Shown: in pieces, positions 13,401 through 24,712 of the stretch
How positions within the stretch are numbered: position 1 is the stretch's first letter
Layout of the letters: every line of letters starts with the position of its first letter
Source of the DNA: Peronospora farinosa
Taxonomy: Eukaryota; Oomycota; Peronosporomycetes; Peronosporales; Peronosporaceae
Direction: 5' to 3'
DNA length: 64,000 nt
Assembly: GCA_947646735.1 (NCBI GenBank)
Contig: CANTFK010000979.1
Span: 149,979 to 213,978 of the forward strand
The notes under the pieces: generated by a model
The model's database searches: none
What the model saw: the letters and a program-made list of their open reading frames with translations, nothing else
What the model was told of the DNA's origin: nothing
Program-made: the position numbers and the translations under genes

Positions 13401-16400
13401 GCCCTCCTTCACATCGGTCTCGTCCACGGTTTCCTCGGTCGTCTCGGTGGTGGTCACTTCCGTCACTTCGATCACTTCCGTCGTCTCTTCGGGTTTCACT
13501 TCCGTGATATCGAACGTCTCGGTGGTCACTTCCGTCACCTCCGTCGTCTCCTCCGTAGTGGCTGGCACTTCCTCGGTCACTACAACCGTCTCAGTAGTCA
13601 CTTCCGTCACCTCCGTGGTCTCGTCCTCGGTCGTGCCCGCAGTCGGCTTGCGCTTCGGCTTGCGGTTTTTCTTCGACTTGGGCTTCTTGCCCTCCTTCAC
13701 ATCGGTCTCGTCCACGGTCTCCTCGGTCGTCTCGGTGGTGGTCACCTCCGTCACTTCGATCACTTCCGTCGTCTCTTCGGGTTTCACTTCCGTGATATCG
13801 AACGTCTCGGTGGTCACTTCCGTCACCTCCGTCGTCTCCTCCGTAGTGGCTGGCACTTCCTCGGTCACTACAACCGTCTCAGTAGTCACTTCCGTCACCT
13901 CCGTGGTCTCGTCCTCGGTCGTGCCCGCAGTCGGCTTGCGCTTCGGCTTGCGGTTTTTCTTCGACTTGGGCTTCTTGCCCTCCTTCACATCGGTCTCGTC
14001 CACGGTCTCCTCGGTCGTCTCGGTGGTGGTCACTTCCGTCACTTCGATCACTTCCGTCGTCTCTTCGGGTTTCACTTCCGTGATATCGAACGTCTCGGTG
14101 GTCACTTCCGTCACCTCCGTCGTCTCCTCCGTAGTAGCTGGCACTTCCTCGGTCACTACAACCGTCTCAGTAGTCACTTCCGTCACCTCCGTGGTCTCGT
14201 CCTCGATCGTGCCCGCAGTCGGCTTGCGCTTCGGCTTGCGGTTTTTCTTCGACTTGGGCTTCTTGCCCTCCTTCACATCGGTCTCGTCCACGGTCTCCTC
14301 GGTCGTCTCGGTGGTGGTCACTTCCGTCACTTCGATCACTTCCGTCGTCTCTTCGGGTTTCACTTCCGTGATATCGAACGTCTCGGTGGTCACTTCCGTC
14401 ACCTCCGTCGTCTCCTCCGTAGTAGCTGGCACTTCCTCGGTCACTACAACCGTCTCAGTAGTCACTTCCGTCACCTCCGTGGTCTCGTCCTCGATCGTGC
14501 CCGCAGTCGGCTTGCGCTTCGGCTTGCGGTTTTTCTTCGACTTGGGCTTCTTGCCCTCCTTCACATCGGTCTCGTCCACGGTTTCCTCGGTCGTCTCGGT
14601 GGTGGTCACCTCCGTCACTTCGATCACTTCCGTCGTCTCTTCGGGTTTCACTTCCGTGATATCGAACGTCTCGGTGGTCACTTCCGTCACCTCCGTCGTC
14701 TCCTCCGTAGTGGCTGGCACTTCCTCGGTCACTACAACCGTCTCAGTAGTCACTTCCGTCACCTCCGTGGTCTCGTCCTCGATCGTGCCCGCAGTCGGCT
14801 TGCGCTTCGGCTTGCGGTTTTTCTTCGACTTGGGCTTCTTGCCCTCCTTCACATCGGTCTCGTCCACGGTTTCCTCGGTCGTCTCGGTGGTGGTCACTTC
14901 CGTCACTTCGATCACTTCCGTCGTCTCTTCGGGTTTCACTTCCGTGATATCGAACGTCTCGGTGGTCACTTCCGTCACCTCCGTCGTCTCCTCCGTAGTG
15001 GCTGGCACTTCCTCGGTCACTACAACCGTCTCAGTAGTCACTTCCGTCACCTCCGTGGTCTCGTCCTCGATCGTGCCCGCAGTCGGCTTGCGCTTCGGCT
15101 TGCGGTTTTTCTTCGACTTGGGCTTCTTGCCCTCCTTCACATCGGTCTCGTCCACGGTCTCCTCGGTCGTCTCGGTGGTGGTCACCTCCGTCACTTCGAT
15201 CACTTCCGTCGTCTCTTCGGGTTTCACTTCCGTGATATCGAACGTCTCGGTGGTCACTTCCGTCACCTCCGTCGTCTCCTCCGTAGTGGCTGGCACTTCC
15301 TCGGTCACTACAACCGTCTCAGTAGTCACTTCCGTCACCTCCGTGGTCTCGTCCTCGATCGTGCCCGCAGTCGGCTTGCGCTTCGGCTTGCGGTTTTTCT
15401 TCGACTTGGGCTTCTTGCCCTCCTTCACATCGGTCTCGTCCACGGTTTCCTCGGTCGTCTCGGTGGTGGTCACTTCCGTCACTTCGATCACTTCCGTCGT
15501 CTCTTCGGGTTTCACTTCCGTGATATCGAACGTCTCGGTGGTCACTTCCGTCACCTCCGTCGTCTCCTCCGTAGTGGCTGGCACTTCCTCGGTCACTACA
15601 ACCGTCTCAGTAGTCACTTCCGTCACCTCCGTGGTCTCGTCCTCGATCGTGCCCGCAGTCGGCTTGCGCTTCGGCTTGCGGTTTTTCTTCGACTTGGGCT
15701 TCTTGCCCTCCTTCACATCGGTCTCGTCCACGGTTTCCTCGGTCGTCTCGGTGGTGGTCACTTCCGTCACTTCGATCACTTCCGTCGTCTCTTCGGGTTT
15801 CACTTCCGTGATATCGAACGTCTCGGTGGTCACTTCCGTCACCTCCGTCGTCTCCTCCGTAGTAGCTGGCACTTCCTCGGTCACTACAACCGTCTCAGTA
15901 GTCACTTCCGTCACCTCCGTGGTCTCGTCCTCGATCGTGCCCGCAGTCGGCTTGCGCTTCGGCTTGCGGTTTTTCTTCGACTTGGGCTTCTTGCCCTCCT
16001 TCACATCGGTCTCGTCCACGGTCTCCTCGGTCGTCTCGGTGGTGGTCACTTCCGTCACTTCGATCACTTCCGTCGTCTCTTCGGGTTTCACTTCCGTGAT
16101 ATCGAACGTCTCGGTGGTCACTTCCGTCACCTCCGTCGTCTCCTCCGTAGTGGCTGGCACTTCCTCGGTCACTACAACCGTCTCAGTAGTCACTTCCGTC
16201 ACCTCCGTGGTCTCGTCCTCGGTCGTGCCCGCAGTCGGCTTGCGCTTCGGCTTGCGGTTTTTCTTCGACTTGGGCTTCTTGCCCTCCTTCACATCGGTCT
16301 CGTCCACGGTCTCCTCGGTCGTCTCGGTGGTGGTCACCTCCGTCACTTCGATCACTTCCGTCGTCTCTTCGGGTTTCACTTCCGTGATATCGAACGTCTC

Positions 16401-19400
16401 GGTGGTCACTTCCGTCACCTCCGTCGTCTCCTCCGTAGTAGCTGGCACTTCCTCGGTCACTACAACCGTCTCAGTAGTCACTTCCGTCACCTCCGTGGTC
16501 TCGTCCTCGATCGTGCCCGCAGTCGGCTTGCGCTTCGGCTTGCGGTTTTTCTTCGACTTGGGCTTCTTGCCCTCCTTCACATCGGTCTCGTCCACGGTCT
16601 CCTCGGTCGTCTCGGTGGTGGTCACTTCCGTCACTTCGATCACTTCCGTCGTCTCTTCGGGTTTCACTTCCGTGATATCGAACGTCTCGGTGGTCACTTC
16701 CGTCACCTCCGTCGTCTCCTCCGTAGTGGCTGGCACTTCCTCGGTCACTACAACCGTCTCAGTAGTCACTTCCGTCACCTCCGTGGTCTCGTCCTCGATC
16801 GTGCCCGCAGTCGGCTTGCGCTTCGGCTTGCGGTTTTTCTTCGACTTGGGCTTCTTGCCCTCCTTCACATCGGTCTCGTCCACGGTTTCCTCGGTCGTCT
16901 CGGTGGTGGTCACCTCCGTCACTTCGATCACTTCCGTCGTCTCTTCGGGTTTCACTTCCGTGATATCGAACGTCTCGGTGGTCACTTCCGTCACCTCCGT
17001 CGTCTCCTCCGTAGTAGCTGGCACTTCCTCGGTCACTACAACCGTCTCAGTAGTCACTTCCGTCACCTCCGTGGTCTCGTCCTCGATCGTGCCCGCAGTC
17101 GGCTTGCGCTTCGGCTTGCGGTTTTTCTTCGACTTGGGCTTCTTGCCCTCCTTCACATCGGTCTCGTCCACGGTTTCCTCGGTCGTCTCGGTGGTGGTCA
17201 CCTCCGTCACTTCGATCACTTCCGTCGTCTCTTCGGGTTTCACTTCCGTGATATCGAACGTCTCGGTGGTCACTTCCGTCACCTCCGTCGTCTCCTCCGT
17301 AGTGGCTGGCACTTCCTCGGTCACTACAACCGTCTCAGTAGTCACTTCCGTCACCTCCGTGGTCTCGTCCTCGATCGTGCCCGCAGTCGGCTTGCGCTTC
17401 GGCTTGCGGTTTTTCTTCGACTTGGGCTTCTTGCCCTCCTTCACATCGGTCTCGTCCACGGTCTCCTCGGTCGTCTCGGTGGTGGTCACTTCCGTCACTT
17501 CGATCACTTCCGTCGTCTCTTCGGGTTTCACTTCCGTGATATCGAACGTCTCGGTGGTCACTTCCGTCACCTCCGTCGTCTCCTCCGTAGTGGCTGGCAC
17601 TTCCTCGGTCACTACAACCGTCTCAGTAGTCACTTCCGTCACCTCCGTGGTCTCGTCCTCGATCGTGCCCGCAGTCGGCTTGCGCTTCGGCTTGCGGTTT
17701 TTCTTCGACTTGGGCTTCTTGCCCTCCTTCACATCGGTCTCGTCCACGGTTTCCTCGGTCGTCTCGGTGGTGGTCACCTCCGTCACTTCGATCACTTCCG
17801 TCGTCTCTTCGGGTTTCACTTCCGTGATATCGAACGTCTCGGTGGTCACTTCCGTCACCTCCGTCGTCTCCTCCGTAGTAGCTGGCACTTCCTCGGTCAC
17901 TACAACCGTCTCAGTAGTCACTTCCGTCACCTCCGTGGTCTCGTCCTCGATCGTGCCCGCAGTCGGCTTGCGCTTCGGCTTGCGGTTTTTCTTCGACTTG
18001 GGCTTCTTGCCCTCCTTCACATCGGTCTCGTCCACGGTTTCCTCGGTCGTCTCGGTGGTGGTCACTTCCGTCACTTCGATCACTTCCGTCGTCTCTTCGG
18101 GTTTCACTTCCGTGATATCGAACGTCTCGGTGGTCACTTCCGTCACCTCCGTCGTCTCCTCCGTAGTGGCTGGCACTTCCTCGGTCACTACAACCGTCTC
18201 AGTAGTCACTTCCGTCACCTCCGTGGTCTCGTCCTCGATCGTGCCCGCAGTCGGCTTGCGCTTCGGCTTGCGGTTTTTCTTCGACTTGGGCTTCTTGCCC
18301 TCCTTCACATCGGTCTCGTCCACGGTTTCCTCGGTCGTCTCGGTGGTGGTCACCTCCGTCACTTCGATCACTTCCGTCGTCTCTTCGGGTTTCACTTCCG
18401 TGATATCGAACGTCTCGGTGGTCACTTCCGTCACCTCCGTCGTCTCCTCCGTAGTAGCTGGCACTTCCTCGGTCACTACAACCGTCTCAGTAGTCACTTC
18501 CGTCACCTCCGTGGTCTCGTCCTCGATCGTGCCCGCAGTCGGCTTGCGCTTCGGCTTGCGGTTTTTCTTCGACTTGGGCTTCTTGCCCTCCTTCACATCG
18601 GTCTCGTCCACGGTCTCCTCGGTCGTCTCGGTGGTGGTCACTTCCGTCACTTCGATCACTTCCGTCGTCTCTTCGGGTTTCACTTCCGTGATATCGAACG
18701 TCTCGGTGGTCACTTCCGTCACCTCCGTCGTCTCCTCCGTAGTAGCTGGCACTTCCTCGGTCACTACAACCGTCTCAGTAGTCACTTCCGTCACCTCCGT
18801 GGTCTCGTCCTCGATCGTGCCCGCAGTCGGCTTGCGCTTCGGCTTGCGGTTTTTCTTCGACTTGGGCTTCTTGCCCTCCTTCACATCGGTCTCGTCCACG
18901 GTCTCCTCGGTCGTCTCGGTGGTGGTCACTTCCGTCACTTCGATCACTTCCGTCGTCTCTTCGGGTTTCACTTCCGTGATATCGAACGTCTCGGTGGTCA
19001 CTTCCGTCACCTCGGTCGTCTCCTCCGTAGTGGCTGGCACTTCCTCGGTCACTACAACCGTCTCAGTAGTCACTTCCGTCACCTCCGTGGTCTCGTCCTC
19101 GATCGTGCCCGCAGTCGGCTTGCGCTTCGGCTTGCGGTTTTTCTTCGACTTGGGCTTCTTGCCCTCCTTCACATCGGTCTCGTCCACGGTTTCCTCGGTC
19201 GTCTCGGTGGTGGTCACTTCCGTCACTTCGATCACTTCCGTCGTCTCTTCGGGTTTCACTTCCGTGATATCGAACGTCTCGGTGGTCACTTCCGTCACCT
19301 CCGTCGTCTCCTCCGTAGTGGCTGGCACTTCCTCGGTCACTACAACCGTCTCAGTAGTCACTTCCGTCACCTCCGTGGTCTCGTCCTCGATCGTGCCCGC

Positions 19401-21518
19401 AGTCGGCTTGCGCTTCGGCTTGCGGTTTTTCTTCGACTTGGGCTTCTTGCCCTCCTTCACATCGGTCTCGTCCACGGTCTCCTCGGTCGTCTCGGTGGTG
19501 GTCACTTCCGTCACTTCGATCACTTCCGTCGTCTCTTCGGGTTTCACTTCCGTGATATCGAACGTCTCGGTGGTCACTTCCGTCACCTCCGTCGTCTCCT
19601 CCGTAGTAGCTGGCACTTCCTCGGTCACTACAACCGTCTCAGTAGTCACTTCCGTCACCTCCGTGGTCTCGTCCTCGATCGTGCCCGCAGTCGGCTTGCG
19701 CTTCGGCTTGCGGTTTTTCTTCGACTTGGGCTTCTTGCCCTCCTTCACATCGGTCTCGTCCACGGTCTCCTCGGTCGTCTCGGTGGTGGTCACTTCCGTC
19801 ACTTCGATCACTTCCGTCGTCTCTTCGGGTTTCACTTCCGTGATATCGAACGTCTCGGTGGTCACTTCCGTCACCTCCGTCGTCTCCTCCGTAGTGGCTG
19901 GCACTTCCTCGGTCACTACAACCGTCTCAGTAGTCACTTCCGTCACCTCCGTGGTCTCGTCCTCGGTCGTGCCCGCAGTCGGCTTGCGCTTCGGCTTGCG
20001 GTTTTTCTTCGACTTGGGCTTCTTGCCCTCCTTCACATCGGTCTCGTCCACGGTCTCCTCGGTCGTCTCGGTGGTGGTCACCTCCGTCACTTCGATCACT
20101 TCCGTCGTCTCTTCGGGTTTCACTTCCGTGATATCGAACGTCTCGGTGGTCACTTCCGTCACCTCCGTCGTCTCCTCCGTAGTAGCTGGCACTTCCTCGG
20201 TCACTACAACCGTCTCAGTAGTCACTTCCGTCACCTCCGTGGTCTCGTCCTCGATCGTGCCCGCAGTCGGCTTGCGCTTCGGCTTGCGGTTTTTCTTCGA
20301 CTTGGGCTTCTTGCCCTCCTTCACATCGGTCTCGTCCACGGTCTCCTCGGTCGTCTCGGTGGTGGTCACCTCCGTCACTTCGATCACTTCCGTCGTCTCT
20401 TCGGGTTTCACTTCCGTGATATCGAACGTCTCGGTGGTCACTTCCGTCACCTCCGTCGTCTCCTCCGTAGTAGCTGGCACTTCCTCGGTCACTACAACCG
20501 TCTCAGTAGTCACTTCCGTCACCTCCGTGGTCTCGTCCTCGATCGTGCCCGCAGTCGGCTTGCGCTTCGGCTTGCGGTTTTTCTTCGACTTGGGCTTCTT
20601 GCCCTCCTTCACATCGGTCTCGTCCACGGTTTCCTCGGTCGTCTCGGTGGTGGTCACCTCCGTCACTTCGATCACTTCCGTCGTCTCTTCGGGTTTCACT
20701 TCCGTGATATCGAACGTCTCGGTGGTCACTTCCGTCACCTCCGTCGTCTCCTCCGTAGTAGCTGGCACTTCCTCGGTCACTACAACCGTCTCAGTAGTCA
20801 CTTCCGTCACCTCCGTGGTCTCGTCCTCGATCGTGCCCGCAGTCGGCTTGCGCTTCGGCTTGCGGTTTTTCTTCGACTTGGGCTTCTTGCCCTCCTTCAC
20901 ATCGGTCTCGTCCACGGTTTCCTCGGTCGTCTCGGTGGTGGTCACCTCCGTCACTTCGATCACTTCCGTCGTCTTTTCGGGTTTCACTTCCGTGATATCG
21001 AACGTCTCGGTGGTCACTTCCGTCACTTCCGTCACCTCCGTCGTCTCCTCCGTAGTAGCTGGCACTTCCTCGGTCACTACAACCGTCTCAGTAGTCACTT
21101 CCGTCACCTCCGTGGTCTCGTCCTCGGTCGTGCCCGCAGTCGGCTTGCGCTTCGGCTTGCGGTTTTTCTTCGACTTGGGCTTCTTGCCCTCCTTCACATC
21201 GGTCTCGTCCACGGTTTCCTCGGTCGTCTCGGTGGTGGTCACCTCCGTCACTTCGATCACTTCCGTCGTCTCTTCGGGTTTCACTTCCGTGATATCGAAC
21301 GTCTCGGTGGTCACTTCCGTCACCTCCGTCGTCTCCTCCGTAGTAGCTGGCACTTCCTCGGTCACTACAACCGTCTCAGTAGTCACTTCCGTCACCTCCG
21401 TGGTCTCGTCCTCGGTCGTGCCCGCAGTCGGCTTGCGCTTCGGCTTGCGGTTTTTCTTCGACTTGGGCTTCTTGCCCTCCTTCACATCGGTCTCGTCCAC
21501 GGTCTCCTCGGTCGTCTC
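7481..21518 (-). CDS. Giant Thr/Glu/Val-rich repeat protein, uninterrupted part
   Basis: This single minus-strand frame is open for about 4,680 codons with no internal ATG, so it must be the inside of a larger gene. Each 96-residue unit alternates acidic Thr/Glu/Val stretches (TTEVTEVTTE, EETTEVIEVTEV) with one strongly basic block (KKPKSKKNRKPKRKP). This makes a regular polyampholyte with an NLS-like patch in every unit. Three 25-codon partial units are inserted (second copies at 8172, 9111 and 10914). No enzyme domain, Cys or membrane segment is visible, and the chain is probably disordered or a simple extended repeat. Upstream coding sequence lies at 21540-24712 in a frame one base off, and I infer the two belong to one gene. 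Function is unknown; a structural, scaffold or binding role would be a guess. I do not recognise a named family. Confidence 0.6.
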
Positions 21519-21600
21519 TTCCCTTCCTCTCTTCCCCCGGTCGCGTGGGGGGTGGTCGGGGGCGCCGCCTTGGTCCCGATGCTCCCCCCCCCCCCCTCGG
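21519..21600. other. Corrupted junction between type A and type B repeats
   Basis: Between the last clean type A base (21518) and the first clean type B base (about 21598) the sequence turns into G/C homopolymers, including 13 C in a row at 21584-21596. Aligned to a normal type B unit, 21543-21617 shows no insertion or deletion. The changes are nearly all A/T or C to G or C, and they get denser leftwards. This pattern fits a low-quality contig end better than evolution. The reading frame differs by one base across this patch. Confidence 0.7.
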
Positions 21601-23060
21601 AGCGGAACACCCCCGTCTTCACTGTCTCGCCCGGCGTTGCGCCAGCTTCCTCCGTTGAGCTGATCGCGGTCATGCCCGCGGTCGAAGCGACGTCCGACGT
21701 CATCACATCCATCTCGGTGGCCGTCTCTGTCGTCGTCTCCACTGTCGTGCTCGTAGCACCTCCCTTCGTCTCCGTCTCTGTCGCCGTCTCCACCTCGATC
21801 GTCGTCACGAGCTCACCGGCGGGGGACGTCTCGGTACGCGTCGTCGTGCGCACAGTCTTGGTCACGATGCTGCCGTCAGCTTCCTCGGAGCGGAACACCT
21901 CCGTCTTCACTGTCTCGCCCGGCGTTGCGCCAGCTTCCTCCGTTGAGCTGATCGCGGTCATGCCCGCGGTCGAAGCGACGTCCGACGTCATCACATCCAT
22001 CTCGGTGGCCGTCTCTGTCGTCGTCTCCACTGTCGTGCTCGTAGCACCTCCCTTCGTCTCCGTCTCTGTCGCCGTCTCCACCTCGATCGTCGTCACGAGC
22101 TCACCGGCGGGGGACGTCTCGGTACGCGTCGTCGTGCGCACAGTCTTGGTCACGATGCTGCCGTCAGCTTCCTCGGAGCGGAACACCTCCGTCTTCACTG
22201 TCTCGCCCGGCGTTGCGCCAGCTTCCTCCGTTGAGCTGATCGCGGTCATGCCCGCGGTCGAAGCGACGTCCGACGTCATCACATCCATCTCGGTGGCCGT
22301 CTCTGTCGTCGTCTCCACTGTCGTGCTCGTAGCACCTCCCTTCGTCTCCGTCTCTGTCGCCGTCTCCACCTCGATCGTCGTCACGAGCTCACCGGCGGGG
22401 GACGTCTCGGTACGCGTCGTCGTGCGCACAGTCTTGGTCACGATGCTGCCGTCAGCTTCCTCGGAGCGGAACACCTCCGTCTTCACTGTCTCGCCCGGCG
22501 TTGCGCCAGCTTCCTCCGTTGAGCTGATCGCGGTCATGCCCGCGGTCGAAGCGACGTCCGACGTCATCACATCCATCTCGGTGGCCGTCTCTGTCGTCGT
22601 CTCCACTGTCGTGCTCGTAGCACCTCCCTTCGTCTCCGTCTCTGTCGCCGTCTCCACCTCGATCGTCGTCACGAGCTCACCGGCGGGGGACGTCTCGGTA
22701 CGCGTCGTCGTGCGCACAGTCTTGGTCACGATGCTGCCGTCAGCTTCCTCGGAGCGGAACACCTCCGTCTTCACTGTCTCGCCCGGCGTTGCGCCAGCTT
22801 CCTCCGTTGAGCTGATCGCGGTCATGCCCGCGGTCGAAGCGACGTCCGACGTCATCACATCCATCTCGGTGGCCGTCTCTGTCGTCGTCTCCACTGTCGT
22901 GCTCGTAGCACCTCCCTTCGTCTCCGTCTCTGTCGCCGTCTCCACCTCGATCGTCGTCACGAGCTCACCGGCGGGGGACGTCTCGGTACGCGTCGTCGTG
23001 CGCACAGTCTTGGTCACGATGCTGCCGTCAGCTTTCTCCCAGCGGAACACTTCTGATTTT
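21540..23060 (-). repeat. Type B coding tandem array, five 288-bp units
   Basis: Five copies repeat at exactly 288 bp (the same landmark TTCACTGTC falls at 21618, 21906, 22194, 22482 and 22770). Each encodes 96 residues. The copies look identical except the outer ones: the leftmost is degraded at the junction, and the one nearest the unique region varies (SEVFRWEKADGS in place of TEVFRSEEADGS). The unit is Thr/Glu/Val rich but not obviously homologous to type A, and it lacks the Lys/Arg block. Its core pattern (ADGs.vT..v...G..TTIE..T.TETE) also occurs once at residues 82-112 of the unique N-terminal region, which suggests where the repeat was seeded. Confidence 0.92.
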
Positions 23061-24712
23061 ACTGCTCCATCAGAGTTTTTCGGCTTTTGCTCTATTTTGG
23101 TCGTCCAGTTGGCGATGAGTTTTCGAGCAGCGGCCTTTGTGGTGAGTGGTGGACCATGGGTTTGTTGCTTGAACCAGGACATAAGCCAATCGCCAGCATC
23201 AAATTTGCCTCTGTCGTCTTCAATGTCATCGCAGTCGTAGGACTCTTTTTCCGAGCGCGCCTCGTACATGTAACATTCACGCACACGTTTATCCAAAAGT
23301 GTCTCAGCTTGCTTCGTCGTTGGTAAAGCTTGCACGTTGTTATAGCTGCCGGTTTGCATGAGATAACTCTCGCTGTCTTCTTCTCCATCGACAATGGGCG
23401 ATCCGGACATTATAATTACCTCGTCGGCAAGTCTAACGATTGCTGTTTGCTTTATCGATGCCTCGTGATGGTCAAATAGCGCTGCTGTCGTGTTCTTATC
23501 ACCCATACACAGGGCCACATCTTTTTGTGAGGGACATTGAACACCTAGTTCTTGCATGTACTTGATCATCTGTTCCCACGAACCGCTACGCACAACCTCT
23601 CCATCGTGAAGCACAATTACATTTTCCGCACGAGTGCAGTCCTCGGATGCATCACGCAATAGCGAAATCACGATGACCTTGCGAAGCCACTTGGACAACC
23701 GACGATTCATCAGAATAAACTCAAATGACGACTCGTTCTCTACAGGAGCTTGGTCCATGAGCACTGCATTGGTCTTACTGAAGCGTAGACCGCGGCGGCG
23801 GATGGGGAACTCGGGGTAGTAGAGCGTGAATGCGCGAGCCAATTCCCACGCCAGTTTGCGCTCCTTGGAGCGGCGCTCAGCAACACCAAGCACACGCTCC
23901 GCCATACTTTTTTGTTTTTCTTTCTCTTGATCCACTTTATATTTCAGCACACGGAAACGACAAAAAGCACGCGCAAAGATGAAGAGCTCCACAGCAGTCA
24001 CTGTCTCAAAGCGGCGACCGTGGCTCGTCACATAGGTTAAGAAGCCAGGCACCAACTTTTGAAAGTCCTCCTTTTTCCACTCTTTACCAGCCTGACCGTC
24101 GATGATATCGTCTCGCACGGTCTGAGGCGTCACGACGGTACTGGTGAAGAGCACACCCGAGTTGTCGCTCAAGATACGCAGTATCTCGGCTGTCGTCTCC
24201 TTCACGCCCATGGCGGCAGCCGTGGCGCTTTCGCTCCAGGCGTGCCAAGCAAGCTCTGCAAGGTTCTGGATGCTCGTGCTCTCCTCGCTCGTGCTCTCCT
24301 CGCTCACGCTCTCAAAGTCGGCCACAGCGTGCGCCACAGCCGCCGCCGTGGGGCTTTCGATCTGTTGCGTCACGTCCACCTCTGTCTCCGTGGTGGTGAT
24401 GATTTCAATGGTCGTCTCACTGGAGCCATCAGGTCTCGTGACCACGGTCGTAACGGTGTGTCCGTCGGCGCTCGTGGTGATGGCCGTCGTCGTACCGTCC
24501 TTGGCCGTCGAAACATTGGTCGACGAGCCGTCCTGCACGATCGAAACGTCGGTCGAGGAACCGTTGTTAGCCGTCGTCGCCTCCTTCTTTGAGGCTTTTG
24601 TCGGCTTTTTCTTGTCCTGTTGTTGCGACCGGGCCGATGCATTGCGACTTACCGTCGAACGCTGTCGACGTGCGTCGTCCTTAATCACTTGACTCGACTC
24701 GCTACTTCCCAT
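21540..24712 (-). CDS. N-terminal part of giant repeat protein: myristoylation-type start, degenerate PDR/ABCG ATPase segment, type B repeats
   Basis: The start is the ATG at 24712. MGSSESS fits the N-myristoylation rule (Gly2, Ser6). Residues 1-50 are basic and Ser rich; 77-113 resemble a type B repeat; 130-165 are acidic/Ala rich. Residues 255-300 are Lys/Glu rich and probably helical. Residues 316-405 align by eye with the second half of an oomycete PDR-type ABCG nucleotide-binding domain. A Walker-B-like VLMDQ has Gln where the catalytic Glu belongs, followed by a lost D-loop, then VIVLHDGEVVRSGS and ELGVQCPSQKDVA, which match the familiar LNDGEVMYHG and LGFKCPP.RDVA stretch. Walker A and the signature motif are absent, so ATPase activity is not expected. 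Type B repeats start near residue 551. The frame then shifts at 21519-21600 into the type A array. I infer an intracellular, possibly membrane-tethered protein of unknown role. Confidence 0.7.

Larger units (their letters stand above)
1..21518 (-). repeat. Type A coding tandem array, about 73 copies of a 288/297-bp unit
   Basis: A head-to-tail array starts before the window and ends at 21518. The basic unit is 288 bp (96 codons). A 297-bp form carries one extra 9-bp Thr-Glu-Val codon triplet and is common left of 6.3 kb. Counting from frame breaks gives 6, 3, 7, 5 and 4 units between 147 and 7472, and about 48 units from 7481 to 21518. Units are almost identical. The recurring differences are a Thr/Ile switch (GTTEDE or GTIEDE), GTAGTA/GTAGTG, and C/T at a few third positions. 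Because the length is a multiple of three and contains no stop in several frames, long open frames exist on both strands. The minus frame rich in Thr/Glu/Val with one Lys/Arg block per unit is the coding one, because it has the same composition and orientation as the gene that starts at 24712. Confidence 0.95.

Noticed and set aside
1..21518. Non-coding centromere-like satellite
   Set aside because: Both unit lengths are multiples of three, the extra triplet keeps frame, variants are mostly silent or Thr/Ile, and the array continues the frame style of a real gene. Not fully excluded for the broken left part.
7519..21663. Second plus-strand open frame of about 4,700 codons in another phase
   Set aside because: Same cause; two long frames on one strand cannot both be genes, and neither has an independent N-terminus.
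6324..23240. Plus-strand open frame of more than 5,600 codons
   Set aside because: It is a by-product of a stop-free repeat whose length is a multiple of three. It shifts between unrelated peptide repeats at each frame break and has no unique start; the minus strand has a proper start region.
24059..24692. Two overlapping plus-strand frames of about 180 codons
   Set aside because: They are antisense shadows of the N-terminal part of the giant repeat gene.
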